NCBI RefSeq assembly: GCF_003131185.1
Contig: NZ_QFFU01000010.1
Coordinates: 1-64,000 of the forward strand
Direction: 5' to 3'
Source: Pseudomonas ovata
Lineage (GTDB): Bacteria > Pseudomonadota > Gammaproteobacteria > Pseudomonadales > Pseudomonadaceae
Length of the DNA: 64,000 nt
Positions 47,589 through 56,342 of this stretch are shown piece after piece. Position numbers and translations under genes: made by a program. The notes under the pieces were generated by a model that was not told where the DNA came from, ran no database searches, and worked only from the letters and a program-made list of their open reading frames with translations. The first letter of the stretch is position 1. Each line of letters begins with the position of its first letter.

Positions 47589-49517
47589 ATGCGCGGTCGT
47601 TTGTTCAGCCTTGTATCCTGCCTGCTTCTCTCCATCACGGCCGCCACCCATGCCCAGGCGGCGGACCTCAGCCAACAGCGCAAACTCTATGACGAGGCCA
47701 AGCGTGCCCTGGCGCGGGGCGATACCGGGCCGTACATGGCCAGCAGCGTGGCGCTGGCCGACTACCCGCTGCAGCCCTACCTCGAATACGACGAACTGAC
47801 GGCCCGCCTGAAAAGCGCCAGCAACGCCGAGATCGAGAAATTCCTGGCCGAGCATGGCGACCTGCCGCAGGCCAACTGGATGAAACTGCGCTGGCTGCGC
47901 TGGTTGTCCGAGCGCGGCGACTGGGCGACCTTCGTCAAGTACTACGACCCGAAGATGAACTTCACCGAGCTGGACTGCCTGTATGGCCAGTACCAGATCG
48001 GCCACGGTCAGCGCGCCGAAGGCTTTGCCAGCGCCGAAAAACTGTGGATGACCAGCAAGACCCTGCCCGGCGCCTGCGATGCCTTTTTCGCGCAATGGGC
48101 CGCTGCTGGCCAGTTACCCGAAGAAAAACGCTGGCAGCGTGCCAAGCTCGCCGCCCAGGCGCGCAACTACACGCTGGCCAAGACGCTGGTCGACAGCCTC
48201 ACGTCCCTGGCGCCCCAGGGCAAGCTGTTGCTGGCCGTGGCGCAGAAGCCCGAGATGCTCAACAACCCGGCGCAGTTCATGCCGGTCGACGAGGCCATGT
48301 CCGATGTCGTCGGCCTGGGCCTGCGCCGCCTGGCACGCCAGGACCCGCAGAAAGCGCTGGCGATGCTCGATGGCTATGCCACCAGCCTGCGCTTTTCCCG
48401 GGAAGAGAAAGTCGAGATCGCCAAGGAGATCGGCCTGACCCTGGCGCGGCGCTATGACGACCGCGCACTGGACGTCATGACCCGCTACGACCCCGAACTG
48501 CGCGACGACACGGTCAGCGAATGGCGCATGCGCCTGCTGCTGCGCCTGGGCCGCTGGCAGGACGCCTACGACCTGGCCCGGCGCCTGCCGCCGTCGCTGG
48601 CCGACACCAACCGCTGGCGTTACTGGGAAGCGCGTGCGCTGGAGCTGGCGCAACCGAACAACCCGCAGATTCCGGCCCTGTACAAGGACGTGGCCAAGGA
48701 GCGTGATTTCTACGGTTTCCTGGCCGCCGATCGTACCCAGAACCCTTATCAGCTCAACAACAAGCCGCTGCTGCTCAGCCAGGCGCTGATCACCAAGGTG
48801 CGCAACACCCCAGGCGTGCGCCGTGCGCTGGAGTTTCATGACCGGGGCGAAATCGTCGACGGACGCCGTGAGTGGTATCACGTCAGCCGTCATTTCAGCC
48901 GCGATGAAATGGTCGCCCAGGCCAAACTGGCCTATGACCTGAAATGGTACTTCCCGGCCATTCGCACCATCAGCCAGGCGCAGTACTGGGACGATCTGGA
49001 TATCCGCTTCCCGATGGCCTATCGCGACACCCTGGTGCGTGAAGCCAATCTGCGCGGTCTGCATTCAAGCTGGGTGTTTGCCATAACCCGTCAGGAAAGC
49101 GCCTTCATGGATGACGCTCGCTCAGGTGTCGGCGCCAGCGGCCTGATGCAGCTGATGCCGGCCACCGCCAAGGAGACCGCCAAGCGCTTCAATATCCCGC
49201 TGGCCTCACCGCAGCAGGTGTTGAACCCGGATACCAATATCCAGTTGGGTGCCGCGTTCCTGAGCCAGGTGCATGGCCAGTTCAATGGCAACCGGGTCCT
49301 GGCCTCGGCCGCCTACAACGCAGGTCCCGGCCGCGTGCGGCAATGGCTCAAGGGTGCCAATCACCTGGCGTTCGATGTGTGGGTCGAGAGCATTCCGTTC
49401 GACGAGACGCGCCAGTATGTGCAGAACGTGCTGTCGTATTCGGTGATCTACGGCCAGAAGCTCAACTCGCCGCAGCCGCTGGTGGATTGGCATGAACGGT
49501 TTTTTGATGATTTGTAA
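47589..49517 (+). CDS. slt: soluble lytic murein transglycosylase, Slt70 type
   Basis: A 642-residue periplasmic enzyme: signal peptide (FSLVSCLLLSITAATHAQAA), a long alpha-superhelical doughnut domain (about 30-450) and the C-terminal SLT domain. The catalytic Glu503 is in ITRQESAFMDDARSG, followed by GLMQLMPATAKE and AYNAGPGRVRQW. The frame is open 27 codons upstream, but signal-peptide logic supports 47589. It cleaves glycan strands to anhydro-muropeptides, substrates of the NagZ recycling pathway. Confidence 0.95.
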   Translation: MRGRLFSLVSCLLLSITAATHAQAADLSQQRKLYDEAKRALARGDTGPYMASSVALADYPLQPYLEYDELTARLKSASNAEIEKFLAEHGDLPQANWMKLRWLRWLSERGDWATFVKYYDPKMNFTELDCLYGQYQIGHGQRAEGFASAEKLWMTSKTLPGACDAFFAQWAAAGQLPEEKRWQRAKLAAQARNYTLAKTLVDSLTSLAPQGKLLLAVAQKPEMLNNPAQFMPVDEAMSDVVGLGLRRLARQDPQKALAMLDGYATSLRFSREEKVEIAKEIGLTLARRYDDRALDVMTRYDPELRDDTVSEWRMRLLLRLGRWQDAYDLARRLPPSLADTNRWRYWEARALELAQPNNPQIPALYKDVAKERDFYGFLAADRTQNPYQLNNKPLLLSQALITKVRNTPGVRRALEFHDRGEIVDGRREWYHVSRHFSRDEMVAQAKLAYDLKWYFPAIRTISQAQYWDDLDIRFPMAYRDTLVREANLRGLHSSWVFAITRQESAFMDDARSGVGASGLMQLMPATAKETAKRFNIPLASPQQVLNPDTNIQLGAAFLSQVHGQFNGNRVLASAAYNAGPGRVRQWLKGANHLAFDVWVESIPFDETRQYVQNVLSYSVIYGQKLNSPQPLVDWHERFFDDL

Positions 49518-49549
49518 GGGCTGAACGGCCAGGATCCACGCTTGCGGCC

Positions 49550-49630
49550 GGGTTGTTCTTTGACCGGGGCGGTCTGTGAGAGAGGCTGCGACCCTCTCCC
49601 CAGCCAGACCATAGCCTGCAAGAACAACCC
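49550..49630. repeat. nested three-tier stem-loop after slt
   Basis: Three inverted repeats are nested: GGGTTGTTCTT (49550-49560) with AAGAACAACCC (49620-49630), GGTCTG (49571-49576) with CAGACC (49605-49610), and GAGAGG (49580-49585) with CCTCTC (49593-49598). The whole 81-nt unit can fold on either strand. It may be a small mobile (MITE-like) element, a structured RNA or a transcript end; no T-tract follows. Confidence 0.6.
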
Positions 49631-49704
49631 GCCCCCAAATCACCAGGCGTCTGCAATCAGTGTTGGCAAAGCGGCAACCGCAACAGTAAGTATGCAGGGA
49701 CCTG

Positions 49705-50076
49705 TCAAAGGGGCTGGTAGTTGATCTGCAGGCGTGTGGCCAGACTGGCAAGTCGTTTGTCCAGCGTCCACAACCTGGCACGAGTGATCAAGGCTGATGC
49801 CAACAGGGTCATGTCGACCAGTCCGCATCCCAGACCATACAGCTTGTGCTGCTCTACAAAGGTCATCACTTCGCTTAAGGCAGGTTGCTGACAATGCTTC
49901 AAGCTGGAAAGGTCAGCCAGCGTTCGAACCCGCGCAGGCGGCGTACCGCACGCCAGCTCACCCAGGATCATAGGGTGGATCAGCACTCGATCATGCTCAA
50001 GCAATTGCACCAGGGGCTGATTGTGAGTTCGAAAGTGCGCCACCCAGATGGATGTATCGACCAATACATCCATCAT
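49705..50076 (-). CDS. vapC: VapC-family PIN-domain toxin ribonuclease
   Basis: A 123-residue PIN-fold endoribonuclease. Acidic active-site residues are seen at Asp7 (VLVDTSIWV), the Glu of ILGELACGT (about residue 40) and the Asp pair of [13 protein letters not shown] and LWTLDKRL. It overlaps the antitoxin gene by four bases (ATGA), the normal antitoxin-first arrangement. No integrase or other mobile gene is nearby. Confidence 0.88.
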   Translation of the reverse strand: MMDVLVDTSIWVAHFRTHNQPLVQLLEHDRVLIHPMILGELACGTPPARVRTLADLSSLKHCQQPALSEVMTFVEQHKLYGLGCGLVDMTLLASALITRARLWTLDKRLASLATRLQINYQPL

Positions 50077-50273
50077 TTCAAATCTTCATTTCTGCGTGGA
50101 ATGTCCTTGATCGAGGGCATTGAAGAGCCAAGGGCAGCCAGGCGCTTGGCCGCCTGGACACGGACAAACGTCTGTACGGCTTCACGAAACAAATCGGCCT
50201 TGTCCATGTTGGGGTCTGCAACTTCCAGGGCGCGCGCGTACAGGGCGTCATCAATCGTAACGGTCGTTCTCAT
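50073..50273 (-). CDS. vapB: VapB-type antitoxin
   Basis: A 66-residue protein with a ribbon-helix-helix-type N-terminus ([20 protein letters not shown]) and a charged C-terminal tail that would occupy the toxin. AGGTTCG lies just before the ATG. It overlaps vapC and should autoregulate the pair. Confidence 0.85.
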   Translation of the reverse strand: MRTTVTIDDALYARALEVADPNMDKADLFREAVQTFVRVQAAKRLAALGSSMPSIKDIPRRNEDLK

Positions 50274-50661
50274 GATCGAACCTCGCTTACAACATCAATA
50301 ATAATGCGAACATACATCAAACCTGATGCTGGCAGCGTGTACCTTTTAATACAATACTTGTGTTTCATAAAGGAACGACAGACGCGCAATCAACCGGCCG
50401 CTGATCTGGACGGATAGGCCTGGGGAAAGTGCGCGAAGCCACGCCATAAAGGGGGGCCTCTATAAACGCAGGCGAGGCAGTCAGCGCAACACCGACGGCG
50501 GCCCCACAAAAACAGGCGAAAAACGGTCGGAGTCACGTTCGACTTTACAGGTTGTAAATGAGCATTTTGACCGGGATCGCGCACGATCGGACTCGCGCAC
50601 GGGCCTGTTTTTAACGCAGCGATGACAACGCAGGTCGTTTTCAGAGGGGTCCTAAAGGGCC
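50274..50661. other. 388-bp gap without a recognised gene
   Basis: No convincing frame or ribosome site was found. The gap contains a palindromic GATCGCGCACGATC (50575-50588) and a stretch (about 50535-50565) with TTTACAGGTTGTAAATG, itself an inverted repeat (TTTACA/TGTAAA). Structure and GC-skewed runs suggest a transcribed but non-coding region; nothing more can be supported. Confidence 0.4.
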
Positions 50662-51477
50662 CTACTCCAGCACCTCGACCGCCATCCCCACCTCCAGCTG
50701 CCCCTCCCCGTCACCCACCACGTTCTGCCCGAACAGGATCTCGCCCTCGACCTGTCGATAGGTCCTGAGCGTGGTCAAGGGTTCGCGGTCCTGGCTGCGC
50801 AGGCCGGTGGCCGGATCGATGGTGGTCAGGATGCAGCGCGAGCAGCCCTTGAGCACCCGCAACTCCATCGTACCGATACGAATGCGCTTCCAGCTGTCTT
50901 CGGCGAACGGCTCGGTCCCGCTGATCACCAGGTTGGGCCGAAAGCGCAGCATCTCCTGCGGCCGGCCGATGCGCGCCGAAAGATCGTCCAGCGAGCCCTG
51001 GCCAATCAGCAACAGCGGAAAGCCATCGGCAAATGCCACCTTGTCGGCGACCGTGCCATAGCCATCCGGCAACCAGCGCGCCCGCCCCTCGGGCATGTAC
51101 ACCATGCGGGCTGGCTTGCCGATAAAGGCACTGACCCAGGCGGCAGCCTCGTCACCGGCATCAGGCACCTGCAGGCTGTCGCGCCAGACCGTCACGCCAC
51201 GCAGGGTATCGGCCTGATCACAGGGCACGGCCACGTCCAGCGAGCCCAGGCCCTCGGCGGCCAGCGTGACGCCACCGGTGGCATTCCACAGCACTGAAAG
51301 TTGCGACATATGCGGCAGGGCGCGCTGGGTCAGAAAACGCCCCGTGGCCGCATCGACCAGCATCCAGCGGCGATCCCCGGCCAGCCCCAGCGCATCAAGG
51401 CGGGCGCTGTCGAGCACCTCGGGCTTGCAGGACTTGAGGGGGTAACGGTAAAGCGCGCTGAGTTGTAACATGGCCAT
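50662..51477 (-). CDS. MOSC domain-containing protein (YcbX-like)
   Basis: A 271-residue protein with an N-terminal MOSC_N barrel (LSALYRYPLKSCKPEVL) and a C-terminal MOSC domain whose conserved cysteine is in KGCSRCILTTIDPATG. Relatives detoxify N-hydroxylated compounds using molybdenum cofactor, paired with a ferredoxin-like domain; that domain is absent here. The chosen ATG lies 10 bases after AAGGA. Confidence 0.88.
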   Translation of the reverse strand: MAMLQLSALYRYPLKSCKPEVLDSARLDALGLAGDRRWMLVDAATGRFLTQRALPHMSQLSVLWNATGGVTLAAEGLGSLDVAVPCDQADTLRGVTVWRDSLQVPDAGDEAAAWVSAFIGKPARMVYMPEGRARWLPDGYGTVADKVAFADGFPLLLIGQGSLDDLSARIGRPQEMLRFRPNLVISGTEPFAEDSWKRIRIGTMELRVLKGCSRCILTTIDPATGLRSQDREPLTTLRTYRQVEGEILFGQNVVGDGEGQLEVGMAVEVLE

Positions 51478-51547
51478 GGCCGGCTTTTCCTTGTGTGACA
51501 CGAACACTTCAAGACTCGCGCCACAGCTTACAGGCTTTGCACACGTT

Positions 51548-52480
51548 TTAGCCTTCCAACACCATTTTCAACCGGTCGCGCACGATGTCCACCAGTTTGT
51601 CGGGCTGGAACTTGGACAGAAAGTTGTCACACCCCACCTTCTTGACCATCGATTCGTTGAAACTGCCCGACAGTGAGGTGTGCAGCACCACATACAACCC
51701 TTTCAGTCGCGGATCGTTGCGGATTTCGGTGGTCAGACGATAACCGTCCATTTCCGGCATTTCGGCGTCGGTAAAGACCATCAGCAGTTTTTCGTTCATG
51801 TCCATGCCGGTGTCGGCCCAAGCCTTGAGCATGTTCAGGCCCTTGAGGCCATCGCTGGCCGTGTGCAGCTTCAGGCCCAGCTGTGACAGGGTATCGCGCA
51901 ATTGGGCCAGGGCGACCTTGGAGTCGTCCACCAGCAGCACTTCGAGCCCGTGCGCATGATCCAGGATCGGGTCTTCGAGTTTTTCGCGTGAGACCTTGGC
52001 GTTGTACGGCACGATCTCGGCCAGGACCTTTTCCACGTCGATCACTTCCACCAACTGGTCATCGACCTTGCTGATGGCCGTCAGGTAATGCTGGCGACCG
52101 GCACTGGCCGGCGGTGGCATGATCGCTTCCCAGTTCAGGTTGATGATGCGATCGACGCCCCCGACCAGAAACGCCTGCACCGTACGGTTGTACTCGGTCA
52201 CGATGATGGTGCTCTCCGGGCCTGGCACCAGCGGGCGCATGCCGATGGCCTGGGACAGGTCGATCACCGGCAGGGTCTGGCCACGCAGGTTGACCACGCC
52301 GCACACGAACGAATGACGCTGCGGCATGAGCGTCAGCTTGGGCAACTGCAGCACTTCCTGGACCTTGAATACGTTGATCGCGAACAACTGACGACCGGCC
52401 AGGCGGAACATGAGGATTTCCAGGCGATTCTCGCCCACCAATTGTGTGCGCTGATCTACTGTGTCGAGAATGCCGGCCAT
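51548..52480 (-). CDS. cheV: chemotaxis coupling protein CheV
   Basis: A 310-residue protein: CheW-like domain (about 15-165, with FVCGVVNLRGQTLPVIDLS) and a response-regulator receiver domain (about 178-308) with phospho-acceptor Asp238 (MVFTDAEMPEMDG) and Lys in FLSKFQPD. It couples chemoreceptors to CheA and can adapt by phosphorylation. A near-consensus flagellar sigma-28 promoter lies 45 bp upstream. Confidence 0.95.
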   Translation of the reverse strand: MAGILDTVDQRTQLVGENRLEILMFRLAGRQLFAINVFKVQEVLQLPKLTLMPQRHSFVCGVVNLRGQTLPVIDLSQAIGMRPLVPGPESTIIVTEYNRTVQAFLVGGVDRIINLNWEAIMPPPASAGRQHYLTAISKVDDQLVEVIDVEKVLAEIVPYNAKVSREKLEDPILDHAHGLEVLLVDDSKVALAQLRDTLSQLGLKLHTASDGLKGLNMLKAWADTGMDMNEKLLMVFTDAEMPEMDGYRLTTEIRNDPRLKGLYVVLHTSLSGSFNESMVKKVGCDNFLSKFQPDKLVDIVRDRLKMVLEG

Positions 52481-52524
52481 TTATAGCTCCTGAAGCGTTG
52501 ATAACGATGAGTCTGCCAGCCGGT

Positions 52525-52551
52525 TTATCGGCTGGAAAACGCCAGACCTTA
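52525..52551 (-). promoter_or_regulatory. sigma-28 (FliA) promoter of cheV
   Basis: On the minus strand TAAG (52548-52551), 15 bases, then GCCGATAA (52525-52532) reproduces the flagellar sigma-factor consensus TAAA-N15-GCCGATAA with one mismatch. The start would be about 30 nt before the cheV ATG. The -10 is part of a small inverted repeat CCAGCCG/CGGCTGG (52516-52535). The rest of the 52481-53011 gap (531 bp) has no gene that I can support. Confidence 0.82.
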
Positions 52552-53011
52552 GCGACCCTTGAAGGCTATTTGCAGTCAATCGGAGTCATTGATGTCATAC
52601 AGGCATCATGCTTGAGTGGTGCCTTGATTGCCACTGCCCGACAGGCCTGCAAGCCCTCCCGCAAAGCCAATTGGAATGCCCGAGCGTAAGGGTAAGCCTG
52701 AGTCCGGCTCGGGGCGCGCCCGATACTCGTCATATTCGATAGCCATTATTGTGACGACCTTCTCAACGCATGAATGGAGTCAGGCCGTTGACCGTGCTTC
52801 AGGATTTGCGACCCTTACACCTGCCCGGGCGCTATTGCGCGTCCGGGTGCGCGCCTGCTGCAGCCTCTGTCGTGCGTTCAAAGCGGTTGAATATCACAGC
52901 CAGGCAACATTCAGAAACGCCCTACAGACTTTCCAACAAAACCAAAATTAACTGTCAGGCATTCATAACGCGCGCCCTGTGTGCGCTATCCATTGAGCAT
53001 GGAGATCAAGG

Positions 53012-53443
53012 ATGCTGAACAGCAATCAATGGTTGCATCGACACGATCAATTCGTGACCCAGTCCCAGGCATTGCTGCACCGGTTGCACGAATGCGTGAC
53101 TCATCTGGAAATGATCGCCGATGACGAAGATGCCATCGCCTGCCTGCAAGCGACCCTGCTCAGCCTTACCGAGCAGGCCGCCGGCGCCTCGCTGGACACT
53201 ATGGCGGCCTTCACCCTGCAACTGCAGCAACGCCTGGCGCGGTTGATCGATAGCCATGGCTTGAGCCTTGAGGCCATCGCCACACTCAGGCACTGCCTGG
53301 GCCTGCTGGCCTGGCAACTGGAACTGATCGACCCGCACACCGGCGAGTTGCCGCTGGACGATGATGATCAGCATCGGTTGCTCGCCAGGCTCGGCGATCA
53401 GGCAGCAACCGCTACGCCCCCAGGCGTCAGTCAGCGCGACTGA
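53012..53443 (+). CDS. small helical protein of unknown function
   Basis: A 143-residue, Leu/His-rich, predicted all-helical protein (FVTQSQALLHRLHECVTHLE, LQQRLARLIDSHGLSLEAI) with an acidic tail (LPLDDDDQHR). CAAGG lies just before the ATG. It resembles a four-helix signalling or Hpt-like bundle but no conserved phospho-histidine motif is evident. Its 3' end overlaps the convergent lipid kinase gene by 17 bp. Confidence 0.65.
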   Translation: MLNSNQWLHRHDQFVTQSQALLHRLHECVTHLEMIADDEDAIACLQATLLSLTEQAAGASLDTMAAFTLQLQQRLARLIDSHGLSLEAIATLRHCLGLLAWQLELIDPHTGELPLDDDDQHRLLARLGDQAATATPPGVSQRD

Positions 53444-54368
53444 GCCAGGGCGTTTCGCTGGCACCCAAGAGCGCGGACCCCGTTGGCAAATGCACCCGCA
53501 AGGCCGCCGGCCGCGCACTGAAACGCATCGATTTGATCGACAACGGCTCGCCATCAAGGTTGATGTCCAGGCCTTGTGCCGACTTGATCTCGACCCACGG
53601 CAGGCGGGCGCGGACAAACATGTTCTCGATACCCAGCCCGCCGGACAGCAGGCTCTTGAGCGTACCGACCAGTTCTTGCGGGGCCGGCAGGATACTGATG
53701 TCCAGCAGGCCATCATCGGCCAGCGCCGTGGGGCACAGTTCATGGCCACCGCCGGCCTGGCGTCCGTTACCGATACCCAGTGCCAGCAGGTCGCCGCTCC
53801 ATTGGAAGTCAGGGCCGCTCAACTCGCCATAGGCCGCATGCAGTTCACTGAAACGGCTCAACCCGGTGAACAGATAGGCGGCACCGCCCAGGACCTTTTT
53901 CAGGTCTTCAGAGGTATTGGCCGTCACCTGGCTGCCGAAGCCGCCGGTGGCCATGTTGAGAAACAGCTTGCCGTCCACCTCGCCCAGGTCAACCGGGCGT
54001 GCCGGGGCGTCCAGCAAGTCCATGGCGGCATCGACCTCCAGCGGCACACCGGCGGCACGGGCAAAGTCATTGGCCGTGCCCAGGGGCAGGATCACCAGGC
54101 TCAACGGATCATCATCGCCCACTGGCACGTCGCTCAAGGCCAGCGCCTCGGCGATGTCGCGCAAGGTGCCGTCGCCACCGCCGGCAATCACCCGTCGATG
54201 ACCGGCGGCCAGGGCCTCGGCGACCAGCCGTTGCGCGTCGCCACCTTCCCAGGTCAGGCGCACATCCAGCTCCCAGCCCTCCTCGCGCTTGCGGCTGACG
54301 GCACTGCGTACATCCTCATTGAGCGACTGCTTGCCATGAAGAATCAGAATCGCTCTGCGTTGAGCCAT
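53427..54368 (-). CDS. yegS: YegS-like lipid kinase
   Basis: A 313-residue diacylglycerol-kinase-fold enzyme. The nucleotide loop is VIAGGGDGTLRDIAEAL (GGGDGT at 63-68), followed by PLGTANDFARA and a beta-rich C-terminal domain (DGEPLSIKSMRF). E. coli YegS phosphorylates phosphatidylglycerol. AGGGGA lies before the ATG at 54368; the frame is open upstream without signals. Confidence 0.92.
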   Translation of the reverse strand: MAQRRAILILHGKQSLNEDVRSAVSRKREEGWELDVRLTWEGGDAQRLVAEALAAGHRRVIAGGGDGTLRDIAEALALSDVPVGDDDPLSLVILPLGTANDFARAAGVPLEVDAAMDLLDAPARPVDLGEVDGKLFLNMATGGFGSQVTANTSEDLKKVLGGAAYLFTGLSRFSELHAAYGELSGPDFQWSGDLLALGIGNGRQAGGGHELCPTALADDGLLDISILPAPQELVGTLKSLLSGGLGIENMFVRARLPWVEIKSAQGLDINLDGEPLSIKSMRFSARPAALRVHLPTGSALLGASETPWLSRAD

Positions 54369-54902
54369 GACGGTCCCCTGTAATCGATGATGGTTGCCAC
54401 GTCCGCGCCGGACGCCGGGCGTTGCCCTGGGCAGGTTCGTCGCGGGCGGCGGGCGATACCTGCATATGACCCTGGCCAAAACAAAAGCGCTCGCGAGCGC
54501 CAGTAATTTTTTCGTGCCCCGGCCAGCGCCTGCATCGGCCCGGTTTTATTGGGGAAAGAAACTGCAGGCGGGCGGTTTGCACGTTCGCTGTCCGGCAAAT
54601 CCGCGTGTCAAACCCGACGTTTTTTGTTGCATGGGCTTTACTGTCAAAAAGCCTGACCGAGAGCGGCTTCTGTTCGCCATCACAGATACGTCCTACATGA
54701 AAACAAGGCATTAGCTATAGCAATCGTCAGAACTGTTAACAAGTGACTGAAAATCCAAGGAGCAATAAACCTGCAAACGCCAAAACAATGACTATATTTC
54801 CCAGCTCTTACAAATAGACATTTTTTTGACCTTCTCCTGTCAAGCCATGGATTTCAAGGACCGACGCTTGAGCAAAGGATCGACACGCAGTGAGGAAACC
54901 CT
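54369..54902 (+). other. 534-bp upstream region of the psl-like operon
   Basis: No gene was recognised. The right half (about 54710-54840) is AT-rich compared with its surroundings and is the likely promoter region; a TTGACC at 54828-54833 is the best -35 candidate but lacks a good -10. No ops element is present, unlike the other polysaccharide operon. Confidence 0.4.
54855..54900 (+). promoter_or_regulatory. clustered GGA motifs in the pslA leader (possible RsmA/RsmE sites)
   Basis: Three GGA triplets occur in the last 46 bases before pslA: TCAAGGACC, CAAAGGATC and the ribosome site GAGGA. P. aeruginosa psl mRNA is repressed by RsmA binding in its leader; clustered GGA including the ribosome site fits that mode. 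Folding was not checked. Confidence 0.3.
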
Positions 54903-56339
54903 ATGCGGTTGCAGCCCGTCGACAGTCTGTCGCTGACCCGAACCAGCCTGGTGGAGTATTTCCTGTTCGGCATTCGCCTAGCCCATGGCCTGGCCTGCGT
55001 GGTGCCGGGGTTGGTAATCCTGGCACTGGAGCCTGCGATCCAGGTCGATCAGGCCAAGGGGCAGTTGGGCATGCTGCTGGTCTTCGGCCTGATCTGCGTG
55101 ATGATGTTCCAGGCGCTGGGCGTGTATTCCGAGGCCTTGTTCAGCAACTCGCTGCGCATGCGCATGATCCTGTTCGCCTGGACGGCGGCCTTCGGCCTGT
55201 TGTTGATCATGCATCACTTCATGCAAGTGCTGCAGTCGGTGAGCCAGGACGCGCTGCTGGTCTGGTACCTGTCGACCCTGGCCCTGCTGTGCCTGCTGCG
55301 CCTGCTGTTACTGGTGCTGTTCCGCCACCTGATGAAGAAAGGCCTGTTCCTGCAAAACGCGGTGATTCTGGGCGCCACCGAGAACGGCCTGCGCCTGGCC
55401 GAATACCTGCTCCAGCATCAGGACATTCGTTCGGGGGTCAGCGGTTTCATCGACGATCGCATCGGGCGCATGCCCAAGACCGTTGCCAACCTGCCGCTGC
55501 TGGGCAATACCGGCGACCTGGAGCGCCTGATCCGCGAAGACAAGGTCACCCAGGTGCTGGTGGCCCTGCCCTGGACGGCCGAAAACCGCATGGACTACAT
55601 CATTCGCGAGCTACGCCGGTTGCCGGTCAATGTGCTGCTGGTGCCGGACATGATTGCCTTTCGCCACACCCATAACCGCATCACCGAAGTGGCCAGCCTG
55701 CCGATGTTCAATGCCTCGGATGTGCCGCTCAACGGCTGGTCGCCGTTCATCAAGCGCGCCGAGGACATCGTGCTGTCGTCACTGGCCGTGGCCCTCTTGT
55801 CTCCGGTCATGCTGCTGGTGGCTGTTGCCATCAAACTCGACTCCAGGGGCCCGGTGCTGTTCCGGCAGAAACGCTACGGCTACAACAACCGCCTGATCGA
55901 GGTCTTCAAGTTTCGCTCCATGCATCAGCACCAGGCCGATGCCACGGCGGAAAACCAAACCACCCGCCACGACGCCAGGGTCACGCGGGTCGGTCGCTTC
56001 ATCCGTAAAACCAGCCTGGATGAGCTGCCACAGCTGTTCAATGTGGTGGCCGGCACCATGTCCATGGTGGGCCCGCGCCCCCATGCCACAGCCACCAAAG
56101 CGGCCGGCATTCTCTTCGAGCAAGCGGTCAAGGAGTACACCTCGCGGCATCGCGTCAAACCGGGCATTACAGGACTTGCGCAGATCAACGGCTACAGGGG
56201 TGAGACAGATACCGTGGAAAAAATCGAGAAGCGCGTCGAATTCGATCTTGAGTACATCGAAAACTGGTCCGTCTGGTTCGATCTCTACATCCTTCTGCGC
56301 ACGGTTCCGGCCGTGCTGCTCAACCGAGAGGTTTATTGA
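54903..56339 (+). CDS. pslA: PslA-like undecaprenyl-phosphate glucose phosphotransferase
   Basis: A 478-residue polytopic protein of the same length as P. aeruginosa PslA. Four N-terminal helices, a CoA-binding-like domain and a further helix precede the transferase domain with KFRSMHQHQ, RKTSLDELPQLFNVVAG, MSMVGPRPHATAT and VKPGITGLAQINGYRGET. It would start Psl repeat synthesis on the lipid carrier. GAGGA lies seven bases before the ATG. First gene of the operon. Confidence 0.93.
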   Translation: MRLQPVDSLSLTRTSLVEYFLFGIRLAHGLACVVPGLVILALEPAIQVDQAKGQLGMLLVFGLICVMMFQALGVYSEALFSNSLRMRMILFAWTAAFGLLLIMHHFMQVLQSVSQDALLVWYLSTLALLCLLRLLLLVLFRHLMKKGLFLQNAVILGATENGLRLAEYLLQHQDIRSGVSGFIDDRIGRMPKTVANLPLLGNTGDLERLIREDKVTQVLVALPWTAENRMDYIIRELRRLPVNVLLVPDMIAFRHTHNRITEVASLPMFNASDVPLNGWSPFIKRAEDIVLSSLAVALLSPVMLLVAVAIKLDSRGPVLFRQKRYGYNNRLIEVFKFRSMHQHQADATAENQTTRHDARVTRVGRFIRKTSLDELPQLFNVVAGTMSMVGPRPHATATKAAGILFEQAVKEYTSRHRVKPGITGLAQINGYRGETDTVEKIEKRVEFDLEYIENWSVWFDLYILLRTVPAVLLNREVY

Positions 56340-56342
56340 TTG

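Noticed and set aside
52516..52535. CCAGCCG/CGGCTGG hairpin as a terminator
   Set aside because: It has no T-tract in either useful direction and overlaps the cheV -10.
52444..52951. Small open frames between cheV and 53012
   Set aside because: They lack ribosome sites, overlap one another and show no domain or signal.
54369..54902. ops element in front of the psl-like operon
   Set aside because: No GGCGGTAG sequence was found in this leader.
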